Assembly (NCBI RefSeq): GCF_014647875.1
Contig: NZ_BMQA01000002.1
Location: 1 to 64,000, forward strand
Source: Streptomyces brasiliensis
Lineage (GTDB): Bacteria; Actinomycetota; Actinomycetes; Streptomycetales; Streptomycetaceae
DNA: 64,000 bases
Direction: 5' to 3'
Shown here: positions 19,031 to 27,990 of the stretch, piece by piece
How positions within the stretch are numbered: position 1 is the stretch's first letter
Layout of the letters: every line of letters starts with the position of its first letter
Program-made: the position numbers and the translations under genes
The notes under the pieces: generated by a model
The model's database searches: none
What the model was told of the DNA's origin: nothing
Seen by the model: only the letters and a program-made list of their open reading frames with translations

Positions 19031-19144
19031 GGTGCACAGACTAGGTCCTCGGTATGACAACGACCGAAACGACGTAGAAGCGACAGAGGTCACAGCGGAT
19101 CGAGATCACCGTCCGTCGTGGGCGGTGGGCGGGGCGCGCCGGTC

Positions 19145-19852
19145 TCAGCCGGCGCCCTGTCCCTCCTCCCCGACCCGTCGCCGGTAGACCTCGACGACCC
19201 GCTCCAGCGAATCCGCGAGGTAGTTCTCGAGGAGTTTCTCCGCGCCGGCCCGGTCGCCGGCCTGGAGCGCCTGGAGGATCTGGCGGTTGCGGGCGAGGTA
19301 CGGCTCGTGGAGGCGGCGCGGGTCGTCGACGACGTGGAAGGCGAGGCGCAGTTCGGCGAAGACGCTGCGCATCAGCTCGTCGGTGCGCTCGCTGCCGGCG
19401 AGGGCGACCAGTTCCCGGTGGAAGTGGATATTGGCCGTACCCAGTGCTTTCCAGTCATTCTCGCCGGCGGCCACCTGCCCCTCGGTGACGGCGGACGCCA
19501 ACTCGTCCAGGGCGTAGGGCGGTTCGCCGAGGCCCCGTACGACGGCGCACTCGACCAGGGACCGGGTGCGGTAGATGTCCTCGACGTCCTCCACGGTCAG
19601 GACGCGGACGAAGACCCCGCGGTTGAGCTCGTGGACCAGCAGGCGTTCGTGCGTGAGCAGCCGGAACGCCTCGCGGAGGGTGTTGCGGGAGACGCCGAGC
19701 GCCCCGCCGATGCTGTCCTCGGACAGCCGGGTGCCTGGCGGGAAATAGCCCTCGGCGATACGGCTCCTGAGGATGTCGGAGACCCGTTCCGCGGTGCTGG
19801 TGCGCCCGAGGAGGGCACGGTCGTCGGCCAGTCCCGTCAGCTGCTCTGCCAT
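19145..19852 (-). CDS. GntR-family regulator, FadR/FCD subfamily
   Basis: The 235-residue protein has an N-terminal winged HTH at about 20-85 (LSEDSIGGALGVSRNTLREA) and a C-terminal all-helical FCD ligand domain. The metal-binding pattern can be traced as D (near 110), H (NIHFHRELV) and H (FHVVDDPRRLHEPY), so a carboxylate ligand bound through a metal is likely. It is divergent from the MFS-DUF1445-pxpABC operon and shares a 143-bp intergenic region with it. A perfect palindrome in that region is the obvious operator. It probably represses the operon until 5-oxoproline, glutamate or a related acid is present. Confidence 0.92.
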   Translation of the reverse strand: MAEQLTGLADDRALLGRTSTAERVSDILRSRIAEGYFPPGTRLSEDSIGGALGVSRNTLREAFRLLTHERLLVHELNRGVFVRVLTVEDVEDIYRTRSLVECAVVRGLGEPPYALDELASAVTEGQVAAGENDWKALGTANIHFHRELVALAGSERTDELMRSVFAELRLAFHVVDDPRRLHEPYLARNRQILQALQAGDRAGAEKLLENYLADSLERVVEVYRRRVGEEGQGAG

Positions 19853-19900
19853 GCCCGGAATTCAACCGCAGACACAAGGACGAAACAACATGGGTATTGA

Positions 19901-19919
19901 AGGATCGTTGAACGATCCT
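19901..19919. promoter_or_regulatory. Perfect 19-bp palindrome, likely GntR operator
   Basis: aggatcgtt-g-aacgatcct is a perfect inverted repeat about 49 bases from the GntR start and 77 bases before the MFS start. Its position in the divergent intergenic region suggests it controls both promoters. Confidence 0.7.
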
Positions 19920-19995
19920 CTACGGTGCTCCGCACGGCACGACTCACGGCACGGCTCAGTCCCCGCACCCTCCGTCCCTCATCTGCGAGGTGCCC

Positions 19996-21315
19996 ATGAG
20001 CTCGACCCCTCCACCGCAGGCCCTGTCCGCCGACACGTCGTCCGGCGTGGGTGAACGCACCGCCCAGGACGGCGCGTTGGGCTGGCTGCACGCCCTCGGC
20101 CCGCGCGGCCGCCGCGCGTTCGCCGGTGCATTCGGCGGATACGCCCTGGATTCCTACGACTACTTCACCCTGCCGCTGAGCATGGTCGCGCTCGCGGCGC
20201 ACTTCGGGCTGGACAGCGGCCAGACCGGCCTGTTCACCACCGTCACGCTGGTGGTCTCCGCGATCGGCGGCGCCGTGGCCGGCGTCGTCGCCGACCGGGT
20301 CGGCCGGGTCCGGGCCCTGATGATCACGGTGATCACGTACGCCGTCTTCACCGTGGCCTGCGGCTTCGCGCCCGACTACGAGACCCTGCTGGTGTTCCGC
20401 GCCCTCCAGGGCCTCGGCTTCGGCGGCGAGTGGGCCGTCGGCGCGATCCTGGTCGCCGAGTACGCGAGCGCCAAGCACCGGGGTCGCACGCTCGGCGCGG
20501 TCCAGAGCTCCTGGGCCATGGGCTGGGCGCTGGCCGCGATCGTCTACACGCTGGTCTTCTCGGTCGCGGACGACGACCTTGCCTGGCGCGTGATGTTCTG
20601 GACCGGCGCACTGCCCGCGCTCCTCGTGGTGTGGCTGCGCCGCCGCGTCCACGACGCCCCTCAGGCGACCGAGGTACGTGAACAGAACGCGCAGCGCGGC
20701 TCGTTCACGGCGATCTTCCGGCCGGGCACGGCGGGCGCCCGGGGCCTGCTGTGGACGACGGTGTTCGCCGGCCTGCTGTCCACCGGTGTCCAGGGCGGCT
20801 ACTACACGCTGGCGACCTGGGTGCCGACGTACCTCAAGAGCGAGCGCGGCCTGTCGGTCGTCGGCACCGGCGGCTATCTGACCTTCCTGATCTCCGGCGC
20901 CTTCCTCGGCTACCTCACCGGCGGCTATCTCACCGACCGGCTGGGCCGGCGCCGCAACATCTGGCTCTTCGCCCTGCTGTCCGCGGTCTGCATCCTGGCC
21001 TACGCCAACATCCCGAACGGCGCCAACACCCTTCTCCTGGTGCTCGGTTTCCCGCTCGGCTTCTGCATGTCGGCCATCTTCAGCGGCTTCGGCTCCTATT
21101 TGAGCGAGCTGTACCCGACCGAGGTGCGCGGCACGGGCCAGGGCTTCACCTACAACACCGGGCGCGCGGTCGGCGCGGTCTTCCCGACCCTGGTCGGCTT
21201 CCTCGCCGACAGCTGGGGCGTGGGCGGCGCGCTGGTCTTCGGCGCCATCGGGTACGGCATCGCGGCGCTGGCGCTCCTCGGGCTGCCCGAGACGCGCGGG
21301 AAGGAGCTGGAGTGA
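19996..21315 (+). CDS. MFS transporter (SHS/AAHS-like carboxylate symporter)
   Basis: The 439-residue protein has 12 predicted membrane helices and MFS signatures. DRVGRVRA follows helix 2, [16 protein letters not shown] lies in helices 4-5, and [11 protein letters not shown] sits in the second half. GGEWAVG is typical of the sialate/lactate and aromatic-acid proton symporters. ATG 19996 follows GCGAGG; a GTG two codons earlier is less well placed. Its TGA overlaps the GTG of the next gene. The natural load is probably 5-oxoproline, glutamate or a similar acid, judging from the operon; this is inference. Confidence 0.9.
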   Translation: MSSTPPPQALSADTSSGVGERTAQDGALGWLHALGPRGRRAFAGAFGGYALDSYDYFTLPLSMVALAAHFGLDSGQTGLFTTVTLVVSAIGGAVAGVVADRVGRVRALMITVITYAVFTVACGFAPDYETLLVFRALQGLGFGGEWAVGAILVAEYASAKHRGRTLGAVQSSWAMGWALAAIVYTLVFSVADDDLAWRVMFWTGALPALLVVWLRRRVHDAPQATEVREQNAQRGSFTAIFRPGTAGARGLLWTTVFAGLLSTGVQGGYYTLATWVPTYLKSERGLSVVGTGGYLTFLISGAFLGYLTGGYLTDRLGRRRNIWLFALLSAVCILAYANIPNGANTLLLVLGFPLGFCMSAIFSGFGSYLSELYPTEVRGTGQGFTYNTGRAVGAVFPTLVGFLADSWGVGGALVFGAIGYGIAALALLGLPETRGKELE

Positions 21316-22178
21316 CCGGCGTACCCCGTACGCAAGACCGTCCGCTGACCCTTGTCGACGAGCACGCGCACGCGTGGAGCCCGAAAACCGCCAGGGCACG
21401 CTTCCGGGCGGGCCTGGCGGGTCCCACGGCCGGCGTCGCGGCGGGCCACACACAAGCCAACCTGATCGCGGTGCCCGCCGACTGGGCGTACGACATGCTG
21501 CTGTTCTGCCAGCGCAACCCGAAGCCCTGTCCGGTGCTCGACGTCACGGACGCCGGCTCCTGGACGACGGTCCTGGCGGACGGCGCCGACCTGCGCACCG
21601 ACCTGCCGCGCTACCGGGTGTGGCGGGACGGCGAGCTGACCGACGAGCCGACGGACGTGCGCGCCCACTGGCGGGAGGACCTGGTCTCCTTCCTGATCGG
21701 CTGCAGCTTCACCTTCGAGTGGGCGCTGGCCGCTGCGGGCGTGCCGATCCGGCACGTGGAGCAGGGCCGCAACGTGCCGATGTACGTGACGAGCCGGCAG
21801 TGCCGTCCCGCGGGACGGGTGCGCGGGCCGCTGGTGGTGTCGATGCGTCCGGTGCCGCCGGAGCGCCTCTCGGCGGCGATCCGGGAGAGCAGCCTGCTCC
21901 CGGCCGTGCACGGCAGCCCCGTGCACTGCGGCGATCCCTCGGGGCTGGGCATCGGCGACCTCGGCCGTCCCGACTTCGGCGATCCCGTGGACGCGGCGCC
22001 CGACGACATCCCGGTGTTCTGGGCCTGCGGGGTGACCCCGCAGGCCGCGGTGATGGCCTCGCGCCCGCCGTTCGCCATCACGCACGCGCCGGGCCAGATG
22101 TTCCTCACCGACGCCCGCGAGGAGCAGTACCGCGTGGCTGACCCGAGGGCCAGGACGCAAAGAGACAAAACCGCATAG
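21312..22178 (+). CDS. DUF1445 putative hydro-lyase / D-glutamate cyclase family
   Basis: The 288-residue protein belongs to the DUF1445 family (bacterial YcsI, C-terminal half of vertebrate D-glutamate cyclase). Landmarks are [20 protein letters not shown] near residue 53, [12 protein letters not shown] near 130, and the C-terminal [12 protein letters not shown] and [12 protein letters not shown]. The mammalian enzyme turns D-glutamate into 5-oxo-D-proline. That makes biochemical sense next to a 5-oxoprolinase, although PxpABC is known for the L form. GTG 21312 overlaps the MFS stop (GTGA). The next gene starts 45 nt downstream. Confidence 0.9.
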   Translation: MTGVPRTQDRPLTLVDEHAHAWSPKTARARFRAGLAGPTAGVAAGHTQANLIAVPADWAYDMLLFCQRNPKPCPVLDVTDAGSWTTVLADGADLRTDLPRYRVWRDGELTDEPTDVRAHWREDLVSFLIGCSFTFEWALAAAGVPIRHVEQGRNVPMYVTSRQCRPAGRVRGPLVVSMRPVPPERLSAAIRESSLLPAVHGSPVHCGDPSGLGIGDLGRPDFGDPVDAAPDDIPVFWACGVTPQAAVMASRPPFAITHAPGQMFLTDAREEQYRVADPRARTQRDKTA

Positions 22179-22223
22179 CGGTACAGCGGCAAGTACACGG
22201 GGACAGGGAGACACGGAAGAGCC

Positions 22224-22982
22224 ATGGGCACCATCGATCTCAACGCCGACCTCGGCGAGGGCTTCGGCCGCTGGCGGCTGACCGACGACGAACGGCTGCT
22301 GTCCGTCGTCACCAGCGCCAACGTGGCCTGCGGCTTCCACGCCGGGGACGCGGCCACCATGCGGCGGGTGTGCGAACTGGCGGCGGAGCGCGGCGTGACG
22401 ATCGGGGCACAGGTCTCCTACCGGGACCTGGCCGGGTTCGGGCGGCGCGCGATGGACGTGCCGCCCGCCGAGCTGGCGGCCGAAGTGGCGTACCAGATCG
22501 GCGCCCTGGAAGTCTTCGCGCGCGCGGCGGGAACACGCGTCGGCTACGTGAAGCCGCACGGCGCGCTCTACAACCGGGTCGTGCACGACGAGGTGCAGGC
22601 CGCGGCGGTGATCGACGGTGTGCTGCTCGCGGACCCCTCGCTCCGGGTCCTCGGACTGCCCGGCTCGCGTCTGCTCGAACTGGCGGACAAGGCCGGGCTG
22701 TCGGCCGTCACGGAGGCGTTCGCGGACCGGGCGTACACCGAGGAGGGCACGCTCGTGCCGCGTGGCGAGGACGGCGCGGTCGTCACCGATCCCGACACGG
22801 TGGTCCGACGCTCGGTGGAACTGGCGCGCTCGGGCGCGGTCGTCGCGCGCTCCGGCGCGCGGATCTCGGTGCGCGCCCGCTCGTTGTGTCTGCACGGCGA
22901 CACTCCGGGCGCCGTCGAGTTGGCGCGCCGGGTGCACGAGCGCTTGGTGGCGTCCGGCGTGCGGGTGGAGTCCTTCGCATGA
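22224..22982 (+). CDS. pxpA: 5-oxoprolinase subunit A (LamB/YcsF family)
   Basis: The 252-residue protein starts IDLNADLGEGFGRW, the family signature, followed by VTSANVACGFHAGDAATMRR and VKPHGALYN. PxpA acts with PxpB and PxpC in ATP-dependent opening of 5-oxo-L-proline to glutamate. Length and motifs are complete. Its stop overlaps the start of pxpB (ATGA), so the subunits are translationally coupled. Confidence 0.95.
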   Translation: MGTIDLNADLGEGFGRWRLTDDERLLSVVTSANVACGFHAGDAATMRRVCELAAERGVTIGAQVSYRDLAGFGRRAMDVPPAELAAEVAYQIGALEVFARAAGTRVGYVKPHGALYNRVVHDEVQAAAVIDGVLLADPSLRVLGLPGSRLLELADKAGLSAVTEAFADRAYTEEGTLVPRGEDGAVVTDPDTVVRRSVELARSGAVVARSGARISVRARSLCLHGDTPGAVELARRVHERLVASGVRVESFA

Positions 22983-23596
22983 AGGCGCTGCCGGTCGGCG
23001 ACAGCGCGCTGCTCGTCGAGGTCGCCTCGGTCGACGAGGCCCAGGCCCTGCACGCCGAGTTGCTGCGCCGGCGCGCGGAGGGCTCACTGCCCGTCCGGGA
23101 GATCGTCCCCGCGGCGCGCACGGTACTCCTCGACGGCCTGGCCGATCCGGTCGGTTGGGCTTCCGAACTGACCACCGCCCGGATCCCTCCCACGCCCTCG
23201 TCCACGCAAGTCGTCGTCGAACTCCCAGTCCGTTACGACGGCCCGGACCTCGCCGACGTCGCCGCGCTCTGGGGCGTGTCCGAGCCGGAGGCGGCCCGCA
23301 TCCACGCGGCCACCGAATTCACGGTCGCCTTCTGCGGGTTCGCGCCCGGCTTCGGCTATCTGACCGGCCTCCCCACCCGCTACGACGTCCCACGCAGGGC
23401 GACCCCGCGCACGGCCGTACCCGCCGGAGCCGTGGCGCTGGCCGGGCCGTACACGGGCGTGTACCCGCGCTCGTCACCGGGCGGCTGGCAGCTGATCGGC
23501 ACGACGGACGCGGTCCTGTGGGACCACGCGCGCGTGCCCGCGGCCCTCCTGTCACCGGGCGCCCGGATCCGATTCGTACCGGTGGGTGCGGCGTGA
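22979..23596 (+). CDS. pxpB: 5-oxoprolinase subunit B (KipI family)
   Basis: The 205-residue product shows the allophanate hydrolase subunit 1 fold signatures. These are LPVGDSALLVEV at the N-terminus, FTVAFCGFAPGFGYLTGLP near residue 115, and SPGGWQLIGTTD near 165. It pairs with PxpC. B. subtilis KipI also inhibits a sporulation kinase, but the operon here points to the oxoprolinase role. Both junctions are 4-nt overlaps. Confidence 0.95.
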   Translation: MKALPVGDSALLVEVASVDEAQALHAELLRRRAEGSLPVREIVPAARTVLLDGLADPVGWASELTTARIPPTPSSTQVVVELPVRYDGPDLADVAALWGVSEPEAARIHAATEFTVAFCGFAPGFGYLTGLPTRYDVPRRATPRTAVPAGAVALAGPYTGVYPRSSPGGWQLIGTTDAVLWDHARVPAALLSPGARIRFVPVGAA

Positions 23597-24462
23597 GCGA
23601 CCGCGCGCTCGTCGTCGTGCGCGCCGGGGCGCTCACCACGGTGCAGGACCGGGGGCGACCCGGTCACGCCCACCTAGGCGTGCCGCGTTCCGGGGCGCTG
23701 GACGCGCCCGCGGCGGCGCTCGTCAACCGCCTGGTGGGCAACGCTCCCGACGCCGCAGTGCTGGAGACCACGCTCAACGGCTGTGCCATACGCCCGCGTT
23801 CCACGGTCATCGCGGCTGTCGGGGGCGCTCCGTCGCCGGTCGGGGTGGGCGGGCGGCCGGTCGCCTGGGGTGCTCCGGTGGTGGTGCCGGCCGGGGAACT
23901 GCTCGAGGTGGGGGCGGCCGTGGCCGGAGTGCGGGGGTATGTGGCCGTCTCCGGCGGCATCGCCGTCGAACCGGTCCTCGGCAGCCGTTCCACGGACCTG
24001 TTGTCCGGCCTGGGCCCCGCGCCGCTCACGGACGGGACGGTGCTGCCTCTGGGTAAGGCCGCCGGCCCGCACGCGCGCGTGGACGTCGCCCCGCAGCCGC
24101 GTCCGCCGGCCGAACTCGTGCTGCGTGTGACGTTCGGCCCGCGCGAGGACTGGTTCACGCCCGCGGCCGTACAGGACTTCACGTCCCGCAGGTATCGCGT
24201 GTCGTCCGCGAGCAACCGCATCGGTCTGCGCACCGAGGGGCCCGCCCTGGAGCGGGCCCTTTCCGGCGAACTGCCCAGTGAGGGCATGGTGCTGGGCGCC
24301 GTCCAGGTCCCGCCGGACGGACGCCCCGTGGTGTTCCTGGCCGACCACCCGACCACCGGGGGCTACCCGGTGATCGCGGTGGTCCGCGCCACCGACCTCC
24401 CGGCCGCCGCGCAGGCGGCGCCGGGAACTCCGGTGCGGTTCCTGGCCGTACGCCGTCGCTGA
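23593..24462 (+). CDS. pxpC: 5-oxoprolinase subunit C (KipA family)
   Basis: The 289-residue product is a biotin-dependent-carboxyltransferase-like (allophanate hydrolase subunit 2) protein. It has the signatures TTVQDRGRPGHAHLGVPRSG near residues 15-34, VSSASNRIGLRTEG near 210, and ADHPTTGGYPVIA near the C-terminus. GTG 23593 overlaps the pxpB stop. It is the last gene of the operon and its stop is only 4 nt from the stop of the convergent SGNH hydrolase gene. No terminator hairpin fits between them. Confidence 0.95.
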   Translation: MSDRALVVVRAGALTTVQDRGRPGHAHLGVPRSGALDAPAAALVNRLVGNAPDAAVLETTLNGCAIRPRSTVIAAVGGAPSPVGVGGRPVAWGAPVVVPAGELLEVGAAVAGVRGYVAVSGGIAVEPVLGSRSTDLLSGLGPAPLTDGTVLPLGKAAGPHARVDVAPQPRPPAELVLRVTFGPREDWFTPAAVQDFTSRRYRVSSASNRIGLRTEGPALERALSGELPSEGMVLGAVQVPPDGRPVVFLADHPTTGGYPVIAVVRATDLPAAAQAAPGTPVRFLAVRRR

Positions 24463-24466
24463 GCCT

Positions 24467-25321
24467 TCACGCGGCGTCCGGCCGTTCCGTCGGGGTCACC
24501 GACACGGCGGCGAGCGCTGCGGAGACCGCGTGCGCCGTCCTCAGGTCGAGGCGGGCACTGGTGCCCCGCGCGCGGTGCCGCATCTCGTCCACGGCCAGCG
24601 TGAGGAGCTGCGGCAGCAGGTCGGTGCAGCGCCGGATCACCCAGGCGGTGCCGGCGGTGGCCAGCCACCACAGGCTGGCCGACCTGGTGGGTGCGGGGAA
24701 CTCGGGCTCGGGCGAGGGCACGGGGCCCGTCGCCGTGCCCGCCCGCGCGAGCAGGGCGTGGAACCGCAGGGCGAGTTGCCGGTGCCCGCACTCGCCCGGG
24801 TGCAGCCGGTCCGAGCTCCACATGCCGCGGTCGCTGATCCAGTCGGCTTCCGCGGCATGCAGGTGGACGGCGCCATACCGCTCGGACAGCGCATGCACCA
24901 CCGCGTTGACCGCGCGCTGCCGCCTGGCCAGCGGGCGGGCCAGGGCGCCCGGAAGCCCCAGCATCGAGCCGGGGTCGGGCAGACAGGCCGTGAGCACGGT
25001 GGCACCCTGCGCGGTGAAGGCCGCGTAGACCTGGTCGAGCCGGGCGGCCACCGCGTGGATGTCGAACGTGTAGCGCAGGGTGTCGTTGACGCCGATGACG
25101 ACGGAGACGACGTCCGGCTTCAGCTCGAGAGCCGCCGGGGTCTGCCGCTCCAGGACGTCCCGGGTCTGGGCCCCGCTGACCGCGAGGTTGGTGAATTCCA
25201 CGTGCTCGTCGGAGAGCCCGCCGGCCAGCAGCGCGGCCCAGCCGCGCCACCCGTCCGGGACGGGGTCTCCCACGCCTTCGGTCAGCGAGTCACCGAGCGC
25301 CACGAACCGGACGGGTCTCAT
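24467..25321 (-). CDS. SGNH/GDSL-family hydrolase
   Basis: The 284-residue protein starts at ATG 25321 (MRPVRFVALGDSLTEG). Block I GDSLTEG at 10-16 carries the nucleophile Ser, VIGVNDT near 80 is block III, and SSDRLHPGECGH near 172 supplies the Asp-His pair. SGNH enzymes are esterases or lipases, often acting on acyl groups of glycans. No signal peptide is present, so it is probably cytoplasmic. A C-terminal extension from about 215 contains a hydrophobic stretch (LWWLATAGTAWVIRR). The start overlaps the glycosyltransferase stop (ATGA), so it may modify the product of the two glycosyltransferases upstream. Confidence 0.92.
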   Translation of the reverse strand: MRPVRFVALGDSLTEGVGDPVPDGWRGWAALLAGGLSDEHVEFTNLAVSGAQTRDVLERQTPAALELKPDVVSVVIGVNDTLRYTFDIHAVAARLDQVYAAFTAQGATVLTACLPDPGSMLGLPGALARPLARRQRAVNAVVHALSERYGAVHLHAAEADWISDRGMWSSDRLHPGECGHRQLALRFHALLARAGTATGPVPSPEPEFPAPTRSASLWWLATAGTAWVIRRCTDLLPQLLTLAVDEMRHRARGTSARLDLRTAHAVSAALAAVSVTPTERPDAA

Positions 25322-26727
25322 GCCACGCCCTCCGCCACGACGCGACGGGCCGGCGCCGACGCCTCGTAGGCGTCCGGACGGGACGGGGCCGACGCCTCGC
25401 GCGCGTCGGAACGAGACCGCGAAGACGCGTCGCCGTCTGCACGACGGGCCGGCAGCGCCGTCTCGTCCACGCCGGGACGGGACGCCACCGATGCGTCGAG
25501 CGCCTCGGAACGCAACGGTGCCGGCGCATCGCCGTCGGCACGACGGGACTGTGCCGTCGGAGTGACGTCCGCTCCGTCCGTACGCTCCACCACCACCGCG
25601 TCGTGCGCGGCGAGGAACGCCTCCACCGCCGTGCCCCACCCGAAGCACTCCGCACGCGCGCGTGCGGCCTCCCGGCGGTCCGCCTCCGGGCGCTCCAGGA
25701 GCATGTCCACGGCGTCCGCGAACGCCTCGCCGCGGTCGGCCGCCGTGGCACCGGCGGAGCCGATCACCTCCGGCAGCGCCGAGGAGGCGCTCGCCACGAC
25801 GGGCGTACCGCACGCCATGGCCTCCAGTGCGGCGAGTCCGAACGTCTCCGCGGGCCCCGGCGCCAGGGCCACGTCGGCCGAGGCCTGGAGCGCGCCGAGC
25901 AGCGCCCGGTCGGTGACGTGCCCGAGGAACGTCACCGGCAGTCCGCGATCGCGCGCCCGCTGTTCCAGGCGCGCCCGCAGCGGTCCGTCACCGGCCACCA
26001 CGAGCACTGCCCGGCGGCCGCGCCGCAGCAGTGCCTCCAGGGCGTCGAGCGCCGTGCCGGGCCGCTTCTCCACGGACAGCCGGGAGCACATCACCAGCAG
26101 CGCCTCGTCCCCGCGCGCGTGCCGGGCACGCAGCCCGAGGTCGCGCATCGACGGGTGCCGGTCGGCCAGATCGACGCCCAGCGGGGCACGGACGACGTTG
26201 CGGGCACCGATGCGGACGAACTCGCGCTCGGCGAACTCGGTGGTGCACACCACCCGCGAGTAGGTGTGCGCAGTACGGATGTTGAGGGCGTCGGCGGCCC
26301 GCCGGGAGAGGTTCTCCGACAGGCCCCAGGTGCGCAGGACGCCGTCGGCGGTCTCGTGGGAGACCATCACGGCGGGGACCCGGGCGCGCCGGGCCCAGCG
26401 GCCGGTCCACCGCAGCGTCGTACGGTCGGACACCTCCAGGCGGTCCGGCGCCAGGTCCTCCAGCAGGGCGGCGACACGCTGCTTGTCGGTGAGGACGCGG
26501 TAGCCGCCGGTGCCGGGGAGGACGGGGCCGGGCAGGGTGATGACCCGGCCCTGCTCGGTGTCCCGGTCGGTGTGGCGCTCGCCCGGCACGATGAGCACCG
26601 GTTCGTGGCCCGCCACCCGGAACCCCTTGCCCAGCTCGCGCAGCGCGGTGCGCAGGCCGCCGGACGCGGGGGCGACGAAGTTGGCGAGCCGCACGATCCG
26701 CAGGGAGGGGCTGGTCGGGGAGGTCAT
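25318..26727 (-). CDS. GT4-family glycosyltransferase with repetitive C-terminal tail
   Basis: The 469-residue protein has a GT-B fold of the GT4 type. Motifs are VAPASGGLRTALREL near the N-terminus, CSRLSVEKRPGTALDALEAL near 205, and the EX7E motif ETFGLAALEAMACGTPVVAS near 285. The catalytic part ends near residue 375. The remaining tail is Ala/Arg/Ser/Asp-rich and carries two consecutive 33-residue imperfect repeats, each beginning RRADGDA (DNA 25447-25545 and 25348-25446), then RRVVAEGVA. Such a tail is not part of the GT4 fold. Coding overlaps of 4 nt tie it to the GT4 gene before it and the SGNH gene after it. Donor and acceptor are unknown. Confidence 0.92.
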   Translation of the reverse strand: MTSPTSPSLRIVRLANFVAPASGGLRTALRELGKGFRVAGHEPVLIVPGERHTDRDTEQGRVITLPGPVLPGTGGYRVLTDKQRVAALLEDLAPDRLEVSDRTTLRWTGRWARRARVPAVMVSHETADGVLRTWGLSENLSRRAADALNIRTAHTYSRVVCTTEFAEREFVRIGARNVVRAPLGVDLADRHPSMRDLGLRARHARGDEALLVMCSRLSVEKRPGTALDALEALLRRGRRAVLVVAGDGPLRARLEQRARDRGLPVTFLGHVTDRALLGALQASADVALAPGPAETFGLAALEAMACGTPVVASASSALPEVIGSAGATAADRGEAFADAVDMLLERPEADRREAARARAECFGWGTAVEAFLAAHDAVVVERTDGADVTPTAQSRRADGDAPAPLRSEALDASVASRPGVDETALPARRADGDASSRSRSDAREASAPSRPDAYEASAPARRVVAEGVA

Positions 26728-27851
26728 GCCGCCACCACCGTCCGGCGCGCGGCGAGCACGTCCTCGTAGTGCGCGATCAGCTTGTCGCCGACGGCGGCCC
26801 AGGTGCGACCCTCGACCGTCTCCCGCGCGGCGGCGCCGTACGCGGCGCGCAGATCGGCGTCGGCGGCCAGGGTCCGCACCGCTTCCTGCACGGCGTTCGC
26901 GTCGCGCGGCGGCACGAGCAGTCCGGTGCGCCCGTGGTCGACCAGGTCGAGCGGACCGCCGGCCGCGGGGGCGATGACGGGCACGCCGCTGGCCATCGCT
27001 TCCTGGACGGTCTGGCAGAAGGTCTCGAAGGGGCCGGTGTGGGCGAAGACGTCCAGCGAGGCGAAGATCCGGGCGAGGTCGTCGCCGGTGCGCCGGCCGA
27101 GGAAGACGGCGCCCGGCAGGGCCTCGGTCAGATGGGCGTGACTGGGTCCGTCGCCCACGACCACGACCCGCACACCGTCCAGGCCGCAGGCTCCGGCGAG
27201 GAGTTCGACCTGCTTCTCGGGGGCGAGCCGGCCGACGTACCCGACGATCACCTCGCCGTCGGGGGCGAGTTCACGCCGCAGCGCCTCGTCGCGCAGGCCG
27301 GGCCGGAAACGGACGGTGTCCACGCCGCGTGGCCACAGACTGACCCGGGGCACGCCGTGCGACTCCAGGTCGTGCTGGGAGGCGCTGGACGGGGCGAGGG
27401 TGCGGTCGGCGGCGGAGTGGACGGAGCGGATGCGCCGCCAGGCCGCCGCCTCGCCCGCGCCCACGTAGGTGCGGGCGTAACCCGCGAGGTCGGTCTGGTA
27501 GACGGCCACGGCGGGGATGCCGAGCCGGGCGGCGGCCGCCATGCCGCGGACGCCGAGGATGAAGGGGCTGGCCAGGTGGACCACGTCGGCGCGGTGCTCG
27601 ACCATGGCGGCGGCGAGGCGCCGGCTGGGGAGAGCCACGCGGACCTGGGGATAGCCCGGGAGCGGAAGGGAGGGGACATGGACGACAGAGCAGGGCACGG
27701 ACGCGTCCGGCTTGTTGCCGGGAGCGGGGGCCGGAGCGACGACGAGGGGAGCGTGACCGCGATCGACGAGGTGTCGGGCGGTCTGGAGCGCGCAGTGGGC
27801 CACGCCGTTCACATCGGGGGGAAAGGATTCGGTCACGATGACGACACGCAT
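26724..27851 (-). CDS. GT4-family glycosyltransferase (mannosyltransferase-like)
   Basis: The 375-residue GT-B enzyme has TESFPPDVNGVAHCALQTAR at residues 7-26, GYVGRLAPEKQVELLAGA near 208 and EX7E in ETFCQTVQEAMASGVPVIAP near 280. These resemble the GDP-mannose-dependent alpha-mannosyltransferases of actinobacteria (MgtA/PimB type), which decorate lipid or cell-envelope glycans at the cytoplasmic face. It is first of three overlapping minus-strand genes (GT4, GT4, SGNH). The sugar specificity is inferred only from overall resemblance. Confidence 0.93.
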   Translation of the reverse strand: MRVVIVTESFPPDVNGVAHCALQTARHLVDRGHAPLVVAPAPAPGNKPDASVPCSVVHVPSLPLPGYPQVRVALPSRRLAAAMVEHRADVVHLASPFILGVRGMAAAARLGIPAVAVYQTDLAGYARTYVGAGEAAAWRRIRSVHSAADRTLAPSSASQHDLESHGVPRVSLWPRGVDTVRFRPGLRDEALRRELAPDGEVIVGYVGRLAPEKQVELLAGACGLDGVRVVVVGDGPSHAHLTEALPGAVFLGRRTGDDLARIFASLDVFAHTGPFETFCQTVQEAMASGVPVIAPAAGGPLDLVDHGRTGLLVPPRDANAVQEAVRTLAADADLRAAYGAAARETVEGRTWAAVGDKLIAHYEDVLAARRTVVAA

Positions 27852-27990
27852 ACCCGTGTTCTCGCCGCGCTGGACGTGGCCGCGTCAACGTGGATCTTTC
27901 CGTACGGGGAACGTCCCGTGAGCGTTCCTCTGCACACTCGAGCAGGTCAGACCACGTCCATGCCCTCCTGACCCGCGAGTCACCCGATGT

